Source of the DNA: Streptomyces sp. NBC_01591
Lineage (GTDB): Bacteria; Actinomycetota; Actinomycetes; Streptomycetales; Streptomycetaceae
NCBI RefSeq assembly: GCF_035918155.1
Contig: NZ_CP109327.1
Span: 3,658,001 to 3,722,000, forward strand
Length of the DNA: 64,000 nucleotides
Direction of reading: 5' to 3'
Under the pieces are notes generated by a model. The model saw only the letters and a list, made by a program, of their open reading frames with translations. It was not told the origin of the DNA and did no database searches. The position numbers and the translations under genes were made by a program. How positions within the stretch are numbered: the stretch's first letter is position 1; every line of letters begins with the position of its first letter. Shown here one piece after another: positions 16,028 through 24,066 of the stretch.

Positions 16028-19000
16028 GTGAGTGACGACGTCGCGTATCTCCGTTTCCCGCACCTCCACGACGATCTGCTCTGCTTCGCGGCCGAGGACG
16101 ACCTCTGGGTCGCCCCCCTCGCGCCCGAGGGGCAGCGGCCCGGCCGTGCGTGGCGGCTGACCATCGACCGGACCAGGGTCAGCCACCCGCGCTTCTCCCC
16201 CGACGGCAGTCGTATCGCCTACACGACCTGGCGCACCCTCGATCCCGAGATCCATCTCGCACCGGTCGACGGCGGCCCGGCCCGCCGGCTCACCTACTGG
16301 GGCTCGACGGACACCCGGGTCTGCGGCTGGACCCCCGACCCCCCGGGCGCCGCCCACATCCTCGCCGTGTCCTCGCACAACCAGCCGTTCTCGCACATCT
16401 CCTGGGCCTACAGCGTCCCCACCGACGGCAGCCCCGGCGGCAAGCTGCCCTGGGGCCCGGTCTCCGACATCGCGGTCGCCGACATCGACGGCGAGCGGCG
16501 CACCCTGCTGCTCACCGGCACGCCGCCGCACGAACCGGCCGCCTGGAAGCGGTACCGGGGCGGCGCGACCGGCCGGCTCTGGCTGCACGGCAAGCGGCTG
16601 CTGCCGGACATCGGCGGCCATCTCGCCTCACCGATGTTCGTCGGTGGCCGGATCGCCTTCCTCTCCGACCACGAGGGCGTCGGCAATCTGTACTCCTGCC
16701 GGCCCGACGGCGGCGACCTGCGCCGCCACACCGACCACGACGCCTTCTACGCCCGGCACGCCTCCAGCGACGGGCACCGGGTCGTCTACCAGTGCGCGGG
16801 CGATCTGTGGCTGGTGGACGACCTGGCGTCACCCGACGCGGTGCCCCGGAAGCTGGAGGTCCGGCTCGGCGGGCCGCGCACCGGACGGCGTATCCACCAG
16901 GTCCCGGCCGCCAGCAACGTCGACTCGCTGTCCGTGGACGAGACGGGCCGGGCCAGCGCCGTCACCGTACGCGGCAGCCTGTACTGGCTCACACACCGCG
17001 ACGGCCCCGCCCGGACCATCGCCGACACGCCCGGGGTCCGGGTCCGGCTGCCCGAGATGCTCGGCAGCGGCGGCCAGGTCGCCTACGTCACGGACGCCGA
17101 CGGCGAAGACGCGATCGAGATCGCGTACCTGCCGCGCGCCAGCGGCGACCGCGAACCGCGCCGGCTGGCCTCCGGGCAGGTCGGCAGGGTGCAGGAGCTG
17201 ATCGCCGACCCGGACGGCGAACGCCTCGCCATCGCGACGAACGACGGGCGACTGCTGCTCCTGGACACCGACGAGGAGACGTCCACCGGCGAACCCACCG
17301 AGCTGATCCGCTCCATCAACGGCCCGGTCCGCGACATGGCGTTCTCACCGGACGGCGCCTGGCTGACCTGGTCGCACCCCGGGATCGGCCGCTCGCTGCG
17401 CCAGATCAAGCTGGCCCGCATCCTGGGTACCGGCGCGCCCGTGATCGTCGATGTCACCAACGGCCGCTTCGAGGACGAGAATCCCGTCTTCACGGGCGAC
17501 GGACGCTATCTCGCCTTCCTCTCCTGGCGCGGTTTCGACCCGGTGTACGACGTCCACACCGGCGACCTCTCCTTCCCGCTCGGCTGCCGCCCGTACCTGG
17601 TGCCGCTGTCCTCCGCCACGCCCTCCCCGTTCGCCCTGTCCCCGGAGGGGCGCCCGGCTGCGGGCGGTCTCGACCCGGCCGACGACATTCCCGACGTCGG
17701 TACGGGCGAGGGGCCGTCGACGGTCACCGTCGAGTTCGAGGGCCTGGAGAACCGGGTGACGCCCTTCCCGGTCTCCGCCTCCAAGTACTCCGCCCTGCAC
17801 CCGGTGAGCGGCGGCGGGCTGGTCTGGCTGCGCTGGCCGATCTCCGGCGCGCTCGGCGAGACCTTCGCCAACCCGGCGGACATGTCGGGCCGCCCCACCC
17901 TCGAACACTTCAACATCACCAAGGCCAGGAGGACCGAACTCGTCGGCCACCTCGACTGGTTCGCGGTCAGCGGCGACGCGACCCGGCTGGTCGTCATGGA
18001 CGAGGGCGAGCTGCGCGCCGTCCCCGCCACCGAGACCGGCGACAGCGACACCACCGTCTACCTCGACCTGCGCCGCATCCTGCACGAGGTCGACCCGGCG
18101 GCGGAGTGGCGGCAGGCGTACGAGGAGGGCGGCCGCATCATCCGCGACTACTTCTGGGAGCCGGACATGTGCGGCATCGACTGGACGGCGGTGCTCGACC
18201 AGTACCGCCCACTGGTCGAACGGGTCGCCTCCCCCGACGAGTTCGCCGATCTGATGCGCGAGGTCCTGGGCGAACTGGGCACCTCCCACGCGTACGTGAC
18301 CCCGGCCCGCCGCAACGAGGGCCCCCCGCACTACCAGCGGGCGATCGGCCTGCTCGGCGCGAACCTGGTGTGCCGGGACGGCGACTGGATGGTCAAGCGC
18401 ATCCTGCCGGGCGACTCCTCCGACTCCAAGGCCCGTTCCCCGCTGGCCGGTACGGGCATCCGGGAGGGCGCGGTCCTCACCCATGTCGACGGACGCCCCG
18501 TCGATCCGGTCGCCGGCCCGTACCCCCTCCTCACGGCGGCGGGCGGCACCACGGTCGAGCTCACCTTCCGCCCGGCCGGGGGCGACAGCGAGACCCTCTC
18601 CCGCCGCGTCGCCGTCGTACCGCTGGTCGACGAACGGCCGCTGCGCTACCAGGACTGGGTGGCCAAACGCCGTGAAGTCGTACGGGAGTTGAGCGGCGGC
18701 AAGTGCGGCTATCTGCACATCCCCGACATGGGCGGATCGGGCTGGGCCCAGTTCAACCGGGACCTGCGCATGGAGGTGTCCCGGCCGGCCCTGATCGTCG
18801 ACGTACGCGGCAACGCGGGCGGTCACATCAGCGAGCTGGTGGTCGAGAAGCTGACCCGCACGATCCTCGGCTGGGACCTGACCCGCAACGCCCAGCCCGT
18901 CTCGTACGCCTCCAACGCCCCGCGCGGCCCCGTGGTCGCCCTGGCCGACGAGGCGACCTCCTCCGACGGCGACATGATCACCGCCGTGTTCCGCCTGCTG

Positions 19001-19330
19001 AAGCTCGGCCCGGTGGTGGGCCAGCGGACCTGGGGCGGCGTCGTCGGCATGACCGGCCGGACCAGGCTCGGCGACGGCACGGTGATCACGGTGCCGATGA
19101 ACGCGGCCTGGTTCGACACCTACGGCTGGTCGGTCGAGAACCACGGCGTCGAACCGGACCTGGAGGCGCTGCGCACCCCCCTCGACTGGGCGGAGGGCCG
19201 GTACGCGGTACTGGACGACGCGGTACGGGTCGCCCTGGACCTGCTGGCCGCACAACCGGCGGCGACCCCACCGACGTACGACGACGTCCCGGACCGGCGG
19301 CGCCCGCCACTTCCGCCGCGGCACGAGTGA
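16028..19330 (+). CDS. Tricorn protease homologue (peptidase family S41)
   Basis: Large cytosolic peptidase that degrades oligopeptides downstream of the proteasome. The GTG at 16028 gives 1100 residues, matching the family. An N-terminal six-bladed propeller with WD40-like PD motifs (FSPDGSRIAY, FSPDGAWLTW) precedes a second propeller. A core domain (about 690 on) then carries S753-H754 in GTSHAYV, a PDZ-like domain, the nucleophile S979 in TSSDGD followed by the oxyanion Asp, and E1042 in HGVEPD. These correspond to tricorn S745/H746, S965/D966 and E1023. GGAGG abuts the GTG without a spacer; the GTG is chosen because homologues start close to YLRFPH. Confidence 0.93.
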   Translation: MSDDVAYLRFPHLHDDLLCFAAEDDLWVAPLAPEGQRPGRAWRLTIDRTRVSHPRFSPDGSRIAYTTWRTLDPEIHLAPVDGGPARRLTYWGSTDTRVCGWTPDPPGAAHILAVSSHNQPFSHISWAYSVPTDGSPGGKLPWGPVSDIAVADIDGERRTLLLTGTPPHEPAAWKRYRGGATGRLWLHGKRLLPDIGGHLASPMFVGGRIAFLSDHEGVGNLYSCRPDGGDLRRHTDHDAFYARHASSDGHRVVYQCAGDLWLVDDLASPDAVPRKLEVRLGGPRTGRRIHQVPAASNVDSLSVDETGRASAVTVRGSLYWLTHRDGPARTIADTPGVRVRLPEMLGSGGQVAYVTDADGEDAIEIAYLPRASGDREPRRLASGQVGRVQELIADPDGERLAIATNDGRLLLLDTDEETSTGEPTELIRSINGPVRDMAFSPDGAWLTWSHPGIGRSLRQIKLARILGTGAPVIVDVTNGRFEDENPVFTGDGRYLAFLSWRGFDPVYDVHTGDLSFPLGCRPYLVPLSSATPSPFALSPEGRPAAGGLDPADDIPDVGTGEGPSTVTVEFEGLENRVTPFPVSASKYSALHPVSGGGLVWLRWPISGALGETFANPADMSGRPTLEHFNITKARRTELVGHLDWFAVSGDATRLVVMDEGELRAVPATETGDSDTTVYLDLRRILHEVDPAAEWRQAYEEGGRIIRDYFWEPDMCGIDWTAVLDQYRPLVERVASPDEFADLMREVLGELGTSHAYVTPARRNEGPPHYQRAIGLLGANLVCRDGDWMVKRILPGDSSDSKARSPLAGTGIREGAVLTHVDGRPVDPVAGPYPLLTAAGGTTVELTFRPAGGDSETLSRRVAVVPLVDERPLRYQDWVAKRREVVRELSGGKCGYLHIPDMGGSGWAQFNRDLRMEVSRPALIVDVRGNAGGHISELVVEKLTRTILGWDLTRNAQPVSYASNAPRGPVVALADEATSSDGDMITAVFRLLKLGPVVGQRTWGGVVGMTGRTRLGDGTVITVPMNAAWFDTYGWSVENHGVEPDLEALRTPLDWAEGRYAVLDDAVRVALDLLAAQPAATPPTYDDVPDRRRPPLPPRHE

Positions 19331-19344
19331 TCTGGCTCACGCCC

Positions 19345-19371
19345 TGTCACAGCTCCTCTCCGTCCGGTGTC
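19345..19371 (+). promoter_or_regulatory. Candidate ECF41 (SigJ-type) promoter
   Basis: TGTCACA at 19345-19351, a 16-nt spacer, then TGTC at 19368-19371. ECF41 sigma factors recognise TGTCACA-N16-CGTC, so only the first -10 base differs. It lies 34 nt upstream of the oxidoreductase gene that precedes the ECF41 gene itself, consistent with autoregulation. Confidence 0.62.
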
Positions 19372-19405
19372 TTGATGCCGAAAACGGGCAACGGACGGAG
19401 ACACC

Positions 19406-20563
19406 ATGAACAAGAACACCGACGTGGTCGTGATCGGCGGAGGTTACGCGGGCGTCACCGCGGCCAACCGGCTGGCCCAGCACGCCGACGTGACCGTGAC
19501 GCTGATCAACCCGCGCCCCGACTTCGTCGAGCGCATCCGCCTCCACCAACTGGTCGGCGGCAGCCATGACGCCGTCGTCGACTACGGGGAGGTCCTGGCC
19601 GGGGGCATCCGGCTGGTGGTCGACAGCGTGGCGACGATCGACGCGGCCGGGCGCGGCGTGGAACTGACGGGCGGCGGCACGGTCGGCTACGACTACCTGA
19701 TCTACGCGGTGGGCAGCGGCAGCGCCGAACCGGACGTGCCCGGCGCGGCGGAGTTCGCCCACCCGATCGCCACCCTGGAGGAGGCGCGGCGGCTGCGGCC
19801 GGTCGTCGACGCCGCGCCCACGACGGCCCCGGTGACCGTGGTCGGCTCCGGCCCGACCGGCATCGAGACCGCCGCCGAACTGGCGGAGGAGGGCCGGGCC
19901 GTGACCCTGGTCTGCGGCGAGGTGCTCGGCCCGTACCTGCACCCCCGGGGCCGACGCTCGGTCGCCCGGACCCTCGCCGAGCTCGGTGTGACCGTGCTCG
20001 AAGGCCCCGGCGCGAGGGTGGCGGCCGTGACCCGCGATGCCGTACGGCTCGACGACGGCCGCGAACTCCCCAGCCGGGTCACCGTCTGGGCCACCGGATT
20101 CGGTGTGCCGGACCTGGCCGCCCGCAGCGGTCTGACCACCGACGCCGTGGGCCGCCTGCTCACGGACGAGACGCTGACGAGCGTGGACGACGCGCGCATC
20201 GTCGCGGCCGGGGACGCGGCGGCACCGGCGGACGCGCCGTTCCGGATGAGCTGCCAGGCCGCGGGCCAGCTGGGCTCGCGCGCCGCCCGCACGGTGCTCA
20301 GCCGGATCGCGGGCGAGCGGCCCGCGCCCCTCAAGGTGCGATTCGCCGGCCAGTGCATCAGCCTGGGCCGTCGCACCGGTATCTTCCAGTTCGCCTCCAT
20401 GGACGACCACGCGAACCCGCTGTACCTGGGTGGCCGCCCCGGTGCGAAGCTCAAGGAGATCGTCTGCAGGGCCACCGTCAAGCAGCTGGTGAACGAGGCG
20501 CGCAAGAGCGGCCCCCGCCCCGAACGCGGCGAGGCACCGGCCACCGCCGAACGAACGGCCTGA
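19406..20563 (+). CDS. FAD/NAD(P)-dependent oxidoreductase, NDH-2-like
   Basis: Pyridine nucleotide-disulfide oxidoreductase family protein of 385 residues. It has an N-terminal FAD-binding GGGYAG loop (residues 12-17), a second Rossmann motif VVGSGPTGIETAAELAE for NAD(P)H, an ATG-type loop VTVWATGFG and the FAD pyrophosphate motif IVAAGDAA. There is no CxxC redox pair, so it resembles NDH-2 or ferredoxin-reductase-like enzymes. It is followed after 47 nt by the ECF41 sigma gene. Oxidoreductases are one of the partner classes typically encoded beside ECF41 factors. Confidence 0.9.
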   Translation: MNKNTDVVVIGGGYAGVTAANRLAQHADVTVTLINPRPDFVERIRLHQLVGGSHDAVVDYGEVLAGGIRLVVDSVATIDAAGRGVELTGGGTVGYDYLIYAVGSGSAEPDVPGAAEFAHPIATLEEARRLRPVVDAAPTTAPVTVVGSGPTGIETAAELAEEGRAVTLVCGEVLGPYLHPRGRRSVARTLAELGVTVLEGPGARVAAVTRDAVRLDDGRELPSRVTVWATGFGVPDLAARSGLTTDAVGRLLTDETLTSVDDARIVAAGDAAAPADAPFRMSCQAAGQLGSRAARTVLSRIAGERPAPLKVRFAGQCISLGRRTGIFQFASMDDHANPLYLGGRPGAKLKEIVCRATVKQLVNEARKSGPRPERGEAPATAERTA

Positions 20564-20610
20564 GGCCGGGAGCGGAGAGCCGAGAGCCGAGAGCTGAAGA
20601 GAGGCAAGAA

Positions 20611-21513
20611 GTGAACGACGACCACGCCATCACCGACCCGGCGACCGAGGCTTTCGTCGCCCATCGCAACCTGCTCTTCACCGTCGCCTACGAAATGCTG
20701 GGATCGGCGGCCGACGCGGAGGACGTCCTGCAGGAGACCTGGCTGCGGTGGGTCGAGGTCGACCAGGAACAGGTGCACGACCGGCGCGCCTACCTGGTCC
20801 GGATCACCACCCGGCAGTCGCTCAACCGGCTGCGCACGCTGTCGCGCCGCAGGGAGGCGTACGTCGGCCCCTGGCTTCCCGAACCGGTACTCACCGCGCC
20901 GGACGTGGCCGAGGACGTCGAGCTCGCCGAGAGCGTGTCGATGGCCCTGATGCTCGTCCTGGAAACCCTGTCGCCGACGGAGCGCGCCGTCTTCGTGCTG
21001 CGCGAGGTCTTCGACGTCGGCTACGACGAGATCGCCGCCGCCGTCGACAAGAGCCCGGCGGCCGTCCGCCAGATCGCGCACCGCGCCCGCCGGCACGTCG
21101 ACGCCCGCCGCCCCCGTGCGGCGGTCTCGGCGAGCGTGTCCCGGGCGGCGGTGGATTCGTTCCGGCGCGCCCTGGAGACCGGGGACCTCCAGGGCCTCCT
21201 CGACGTGCTCGCCCCCGACGTGGTCCTCCTCGGCGACGGCGGCGGCATCAAGCAGGCCGCCCGACGGCCGATCATCGGCGCCGACAAGGTGGCCCGTTAC
21301 CTCGTGGGCGGCTCCGGCAGGACCACCGCCACGATCACCATCAGCCCCACCCTGGCCAACGGCAACCCGGCGTTCCTGCTGCGCCTGGACGGCAAGATCG
21401 ACGGCGTCGTGGCGTTCCGGATCGAGGACGCCCACATCACCGGCCTCTACTACGTACGCAACCCGGAGAAGCTGACCCGCGTCGACTCCGAGACCCCGCT
21501 CACCCTGCGGTGA
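20611..21513 (+). CDS. ECF41-type RNA polymerase sigma factor with SnoaL-like C-terminal domain (SigJ-like)
   Basis: Extracytoplasmic-function sigma factor of 300 residues from the GTG at 20611 (GAGAGG upstream). Region 2 is visible as LLFTVAYEMLGSAADAEDVLQETWLRW, and region 4 as FDVGYDEIAAAVDKSPAAVRQIAHRAR. The fused C-terminal SnoaL-like domain replaces a separate anti-sigma factor. All three ECF41 hallmarks are present: WLPEP in the linker, DGGG(I)K in the C-terminal domain and NPEKL (usual NPDKL) near the end. Its 3' end overlaps the convergent ATPase gene by 64 nt. Confidence 0.93.
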   Translation: MNDDHAITDPATEAFVAHRNLLFTVAYEMLGSAADAEDVLQETWLRWVEVDQEQVHDRRAYLVRITTRQSLNRLRTLSRRREAYVGPWLPEPVLTAPDVAEDVELAESVSMALMLVLETLSPTERAVFVLREVFDVGYDEIAAAVDKSPAAVRQIAHRARRHVDARRPRAAVSASVSRAAVDSFRRALETGDLQGLLDVLAPDVVLLGDGGGIKQAARRPIIGADKVARYLVGGSGRTTATITISPTLANGNPAFLLRLDGKIDGVVAFRIEDAHITGLYYVRNPEKLTRVDSETPLTLR

Positions 21514-21896
21514 CCTCCCTCGCCGGCCCGCAGCTCACACCACACCGTCTTCCCGTACCGCCCCTGCTCGACGCCCCACCGCAGCGCCAACGCGTCCACG
21601 AGCGACAGCCCCCGCCCCGACTCGTCGCCGTGGGCAGCGGTCCGTATCACCGGCCAGGCGCACGGCTCGGGATCGCTCAGCTCGACCCGGACCCGCCCGG
21701 AACACGTACCGGCCACCCGGAGCGTGACCGGCGTCCCCTCACCGAGATGCACGATCACATTGGTCAGCAACTCACTGACGCAGAGCAGTAGATCGGGCGA
21801 ATCCGCACCATCGCACCGCTCCCGCAGGGTGCGCCGCATCTCCGGTACGGCCTTCGGCACGGCGAGCAGATCCACCGTGAACGGCAGCGGAGTCAT
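21450..21896 (-). CDS. ATP-binding protein of the HATPase_c/RsbW-like anti-sigma class
   Basis: A 148-residue GHKL-fold protein with the N box LLLCVSELLTNVIVH and the G1 region DESGRGLSLVDALA. ELSDPEPCAWP resembles Streptomyces RsbW-like paralogues. Such proteins may act as anti-sigma kinases, but Streptomyces has dozens and most lack a known target. The ATG at 21896 overlaps the stop of the preceding small gene by 4 nt. The last 64 nt are antisense to the end of the ECF41 gene. It sits beside an XRE/DUF397 pair, a common Streptomyces neighbourhood. Confidence 0.87.
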   Translation of the reverse strand: MTPLPFTVDLLAVPKAVPEMRRTLRERCDGADSPDLLLCVSELLTNVIVHLGEGTPVTLRVAGTCSGRVRVELSDPEPCAWPVIRTAAHGDESGRGLSLVDALALRWGVEQGRYGKTVWCELRAGEGGHRRVSGVSESTRVSFSGLRT

Positions 21897-22129
21897 CCAC
21901 CGGCCGCCGAACGCAGCACCTCGGCCATCCGGCGCGCGGTCGCCGCATTGCAGTTGCCGAGCGCGACCAGCGGCGGCCGGGACGTCCATCCGGCGAGGGT
22001 CAGCGGATCGACACCGAGCGACGGCAGGGTGATGCCGTGCACGGCGAGCGCGGCGCGGAGCGCGCGGATGTCCGCGGCGATGTCGTGGGTCGGGATGTCG
22101 TGAGTGTCGTCCATGAGGGGGGCGTCCAC
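21893..22129 (-). CDS. Small hypothetical protein coupled to the ATPase gene
   Basis: A 78-residue protein (73 if the ATG at 22114 is used) with acidic His/Asp repeats at the N-terminus (DDTHDIPTHDIAADI) and a mostly helical remainder. It overlaps the ATPase gene by 4 nt and is divergent from the XRE regulator. Similar small proteins occur in Streptomyces next to RsbW-like ATPases and XRE/DUF397 pairs. I know of no function. Confidence 0.6.
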   Translation of the reverse strand: MDAPLMDDTHDIPTHDIAADIRALRAALAVHGITLPSLGVDPLTLAGWTSRPPLVALGNCNAATARRMAEVLRSAAGG

Positions 22130-22232
22130 CTTTCGTTGCTGACTGTGACGAACACCTCACACGCTGCCGCATGGGCCTCTACCTTGAAAGGACTTCCCGC
22201 TCCACAACGCACAGCGCGAAAGGCGGTCAACA

Positions 22233-23111
22233 GTGGCCACACGCAAGGAGATCGACGGCTCGGCGGGCGTCCCGCAGTTCTACGGCAAGGAACTCCGCTT
22301 CAAGCGGGAGGAGGCGGGCCTGACCCTGGAGAAGCTGGTGGACGGCAGCTTCTACGGCATCACGTACCTGAGCGAGATCGAGCACGGCCACCGCCGGATG
22401 CCCTTCGACCTGGCGCAGCACGTGGACCGGGTGCTGAGGACGGACGGGTTCTTCCAACGGCGGTGCGAGGACGTGCGGAAGGCCCGGCGCAAGGGGCACG
22501 CGGAGTACTTCGAGCGCGTGTTGGACGCGGAGAAGCGTGCCGAGACCATCGAAGAGTGGTCTCCGACAGTCTTCCCCGGTCTGCTCCAGACGAGGCCGTA
22601 CGCGGAGGCCGTAATCCGCGCCGAGCGGCTCCCGGAGCTCCAGGAAGAGACCGAGGTGAAGGTCAACGCGCGGCTGGCGCGGGCACAGCTCTTCGAGCGG
22701 AACCACCGGACCCCGCAGTACTGGACCATCCTGAGCGAGTCCCTGCTGCGTCTGCCGATCCTGCCACCTCAGCAGATGGCCGAGCAGTTGGAGCACGTCG
22801 CCGCCCTCACACGACGCGGCCGCATCTTTACGCAGATCCTCCCGTGGAACACAGGAGCGCACCCCCTCATGCTGGGCAACGCCCTGATTCTTGACTTCGT
22901 AGACGCTCCCCCGCTGGCCTACACGGAGGGCCAGCACCATGGAATTACGGTCGACGATCCGGGCCTCGTGAAGCAGTATCGGAGGTCGTACGATCTCCTG
23001 AGGGCCGCCGCCTTGCCGCCGGAGGCGTCCCTCACCATGATCGAAGAAGCGGCAGAGGAATACCGAAATGGTGCGCACCCAAATCGACTTGAGCGCCGCG
23101 ATCTGGCGTAG
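22233..23111 (+). CDS. XRE-family helix-turn-helix regulator with DUF5753 domain
   Basis: A 292-residue BldB/WhiJ-neighbourhood-type regulator. The N-terminal HTH covers about residues 14-70 (ELRFKREEAGLTLEKLVDG, SFYGITYLSEIEHG), followed by the DUF5753 ligand-binding-like domain (WSPTVFPGLLQTRPYAEAV, FTQILPWNTGAHPLM, EGQHHGI). The GTG at 22233 has AAAGGCGG at a good distance. Its 3' end overlaps the DUF397 gene by 44 nt. In the WhiJ model the HTH protein represses and the small DUF397 partner relieves it; extending that to this pair is inference. Confidence 0.93.
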   Translation: MATRKEIDGSAGVPQFYGKELRFKREEAGLTLEKLVDGSFYGITYLSEIEHGHRRMPFDLAQHVDRVLRTDGFFQRRCEDVRKARRKGHAEYFERVLDAEKRAETIEEWSPTVFPGLLQTRPYAEAVIRAERLPELQEETEVKVNARLARAQLFERNHRTPQYWTILSESLLRLPILPPQQMAEQLEHVAALTRRGRIFTQILPWNTGAHPLMLGNALILDFVDAPPLAYTEGQHHGITVDDPGLVKQYRRSYDLLRAAALPPEASLTMIEEAAEEYRNGAHPNRLERRDLA

Positions 23112-23340
23112 GAGCAGTCACAGCAACTCCTCCGGCGGCAACTGCGTCGAGGTCGCCGAGGGGTTCGCCACTTGGCGCAAGAGCAGCCACAGCAACGGCG
23201 ATGGCGGCAACTGTCTCGAAGTCGCGGACGGTCACCAAGACCTCGTCCCCGTCCGCGACTCCAAGCGCCCCGAAGGACCCGTGCTCGTCGTCCCCGCGTC
23301 CGCCTGGAACCCGTTCGTCGAGTCCGTCAAGACATCCTGA
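23068..23340 (+). CDS. DUF397 protein with duplicated domain
   Basis: A 90-residue protein holding two tandem copies of the DUF397 N-terminal signature, W-R-R-S-S-H-S-N-S-S-G-G-N-C-V-E-V-A and W-R-K-S-S-H-S-N-G-D-G-G-N-C-L-E-V-A. The usual C-terminus VRDSKRPEGPVL follows. Most family members carry one copy and are about 60-70 residues long. The start lies inside the upstream XRE gene. Probable partner or antagonist of that regulator. Confidence 0.9.
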   Translation: MVRTQIDLSAAIWRRSSHSNSSGGNCVEVAEGFATWRKSSHSNGDGGNCLEVADGHQDLVPVRDSKRPEGPVLVVPASAWNPFVESVKTS

Positions 23341-23364
23341 CTCCGGCGCCGCCCCGAGGTCAGA

Positions 23365-23796
23365 TCACGCGGAAGATGTCGGCGGCGGCATGGACGTCGC
23401 CAAGGTCCTCGATGGAGCGCAGGTTGTCGCGCAGGAGTTGCAGTACCGCGCCAGCGCTGCCTTGGTCCCCGCTCCGGCGATTCCGTCGATCGCGCCCTTG
23501 TAGCCCCAGTTCGCCTTGAGGAAGCGCTGCATCGCCTTCCAGCTGTCGGTGCCGAGCTGCCCGTCGATGGCGCCCTTGTATCCCCAGTTGGCCTTCAGGT
23601 CACGCTGGAGCTTCTTGGCCTGCGTGGCGTTGAGGCCGAGGTTGACGACCGCGAGCGGGGTGACAGCCGTGGCACTCGCCACCGCCTTCGTGGTCTGCCC
23701 GGACGCCGCGAAGGCGGTGCCCGCAGCCGCCACGCCTCCGCCGGCGATCGCGATGGCGGTGGTGGCGCCGATGAATGCCCTCGTCATGGTTCGCAT
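23365..23796 (-). CDS. Secreted peptidoglycan-binding-like protein, C-terminus probably frameshifted
   Basis: A 143-residue exported protein. A signal peptide (about residues 1-31, ending AGTAFAA) is followed by two repeats of a PG_binding_1-like motif, LKANWGYKGAIDG(Q/I), spaced about 36 residues apart. After ALARY the reading frame runs into an atypical Cys/Thr/Pro tail (YCNSCATTCAP...). One frame away the DNA reads LQLLRDNLRSIEDLGDV...IFRVI before a stop, which looks like a genuine helical C-terminus. A single-base loss near 23450 would explain this. Function presumed cell-wall or spore-coat associated. Confidence 0.75.
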   Translation of the reverse strand: MRTMTRAFIGATTAIAIAGGGVAAAGTAFAASGQTTKAVASATAVTPLAVVNLGLNATQAKKLQRDLKANWGYKGAIDGQLGTDSWKAMQRFLKANWGYKGAIDGIAGAGTKAALARYCNSCATTCAPSRTLATSMPPPTSSA

Positions 23797-24066
23797 GGTG
23801 TTTCCCTCCCCTTGGGTGGATCCGACCGGGTCGGCCGGCTCTGCGACAAGACTGCGGGGCAGGGAGAAAGGGCTGCCAGGACCGCCGGGGAAATGACGCG
23901 TTCACGGGACGTCCCACCCGCCGACCTGCGGGGACGCCGTCCACGGTGACGGCGCGGAGGGAAGGCGGGACGGTGGGACGCGGGCGGCATCGGGCAGAGC
24001 CGGACTCACTGCCGGACCAGCCACTGCATAAGCTGGTCGATGCAGCGACCACGGAAGTGAGAAGAC

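Noticed and set aside
16150..18675. 841-residue frame inside the tricorn gene
   Set aside because: Shifted frame of the tricorn gene, Arg/Pro-rich, no ribosome-binding site.
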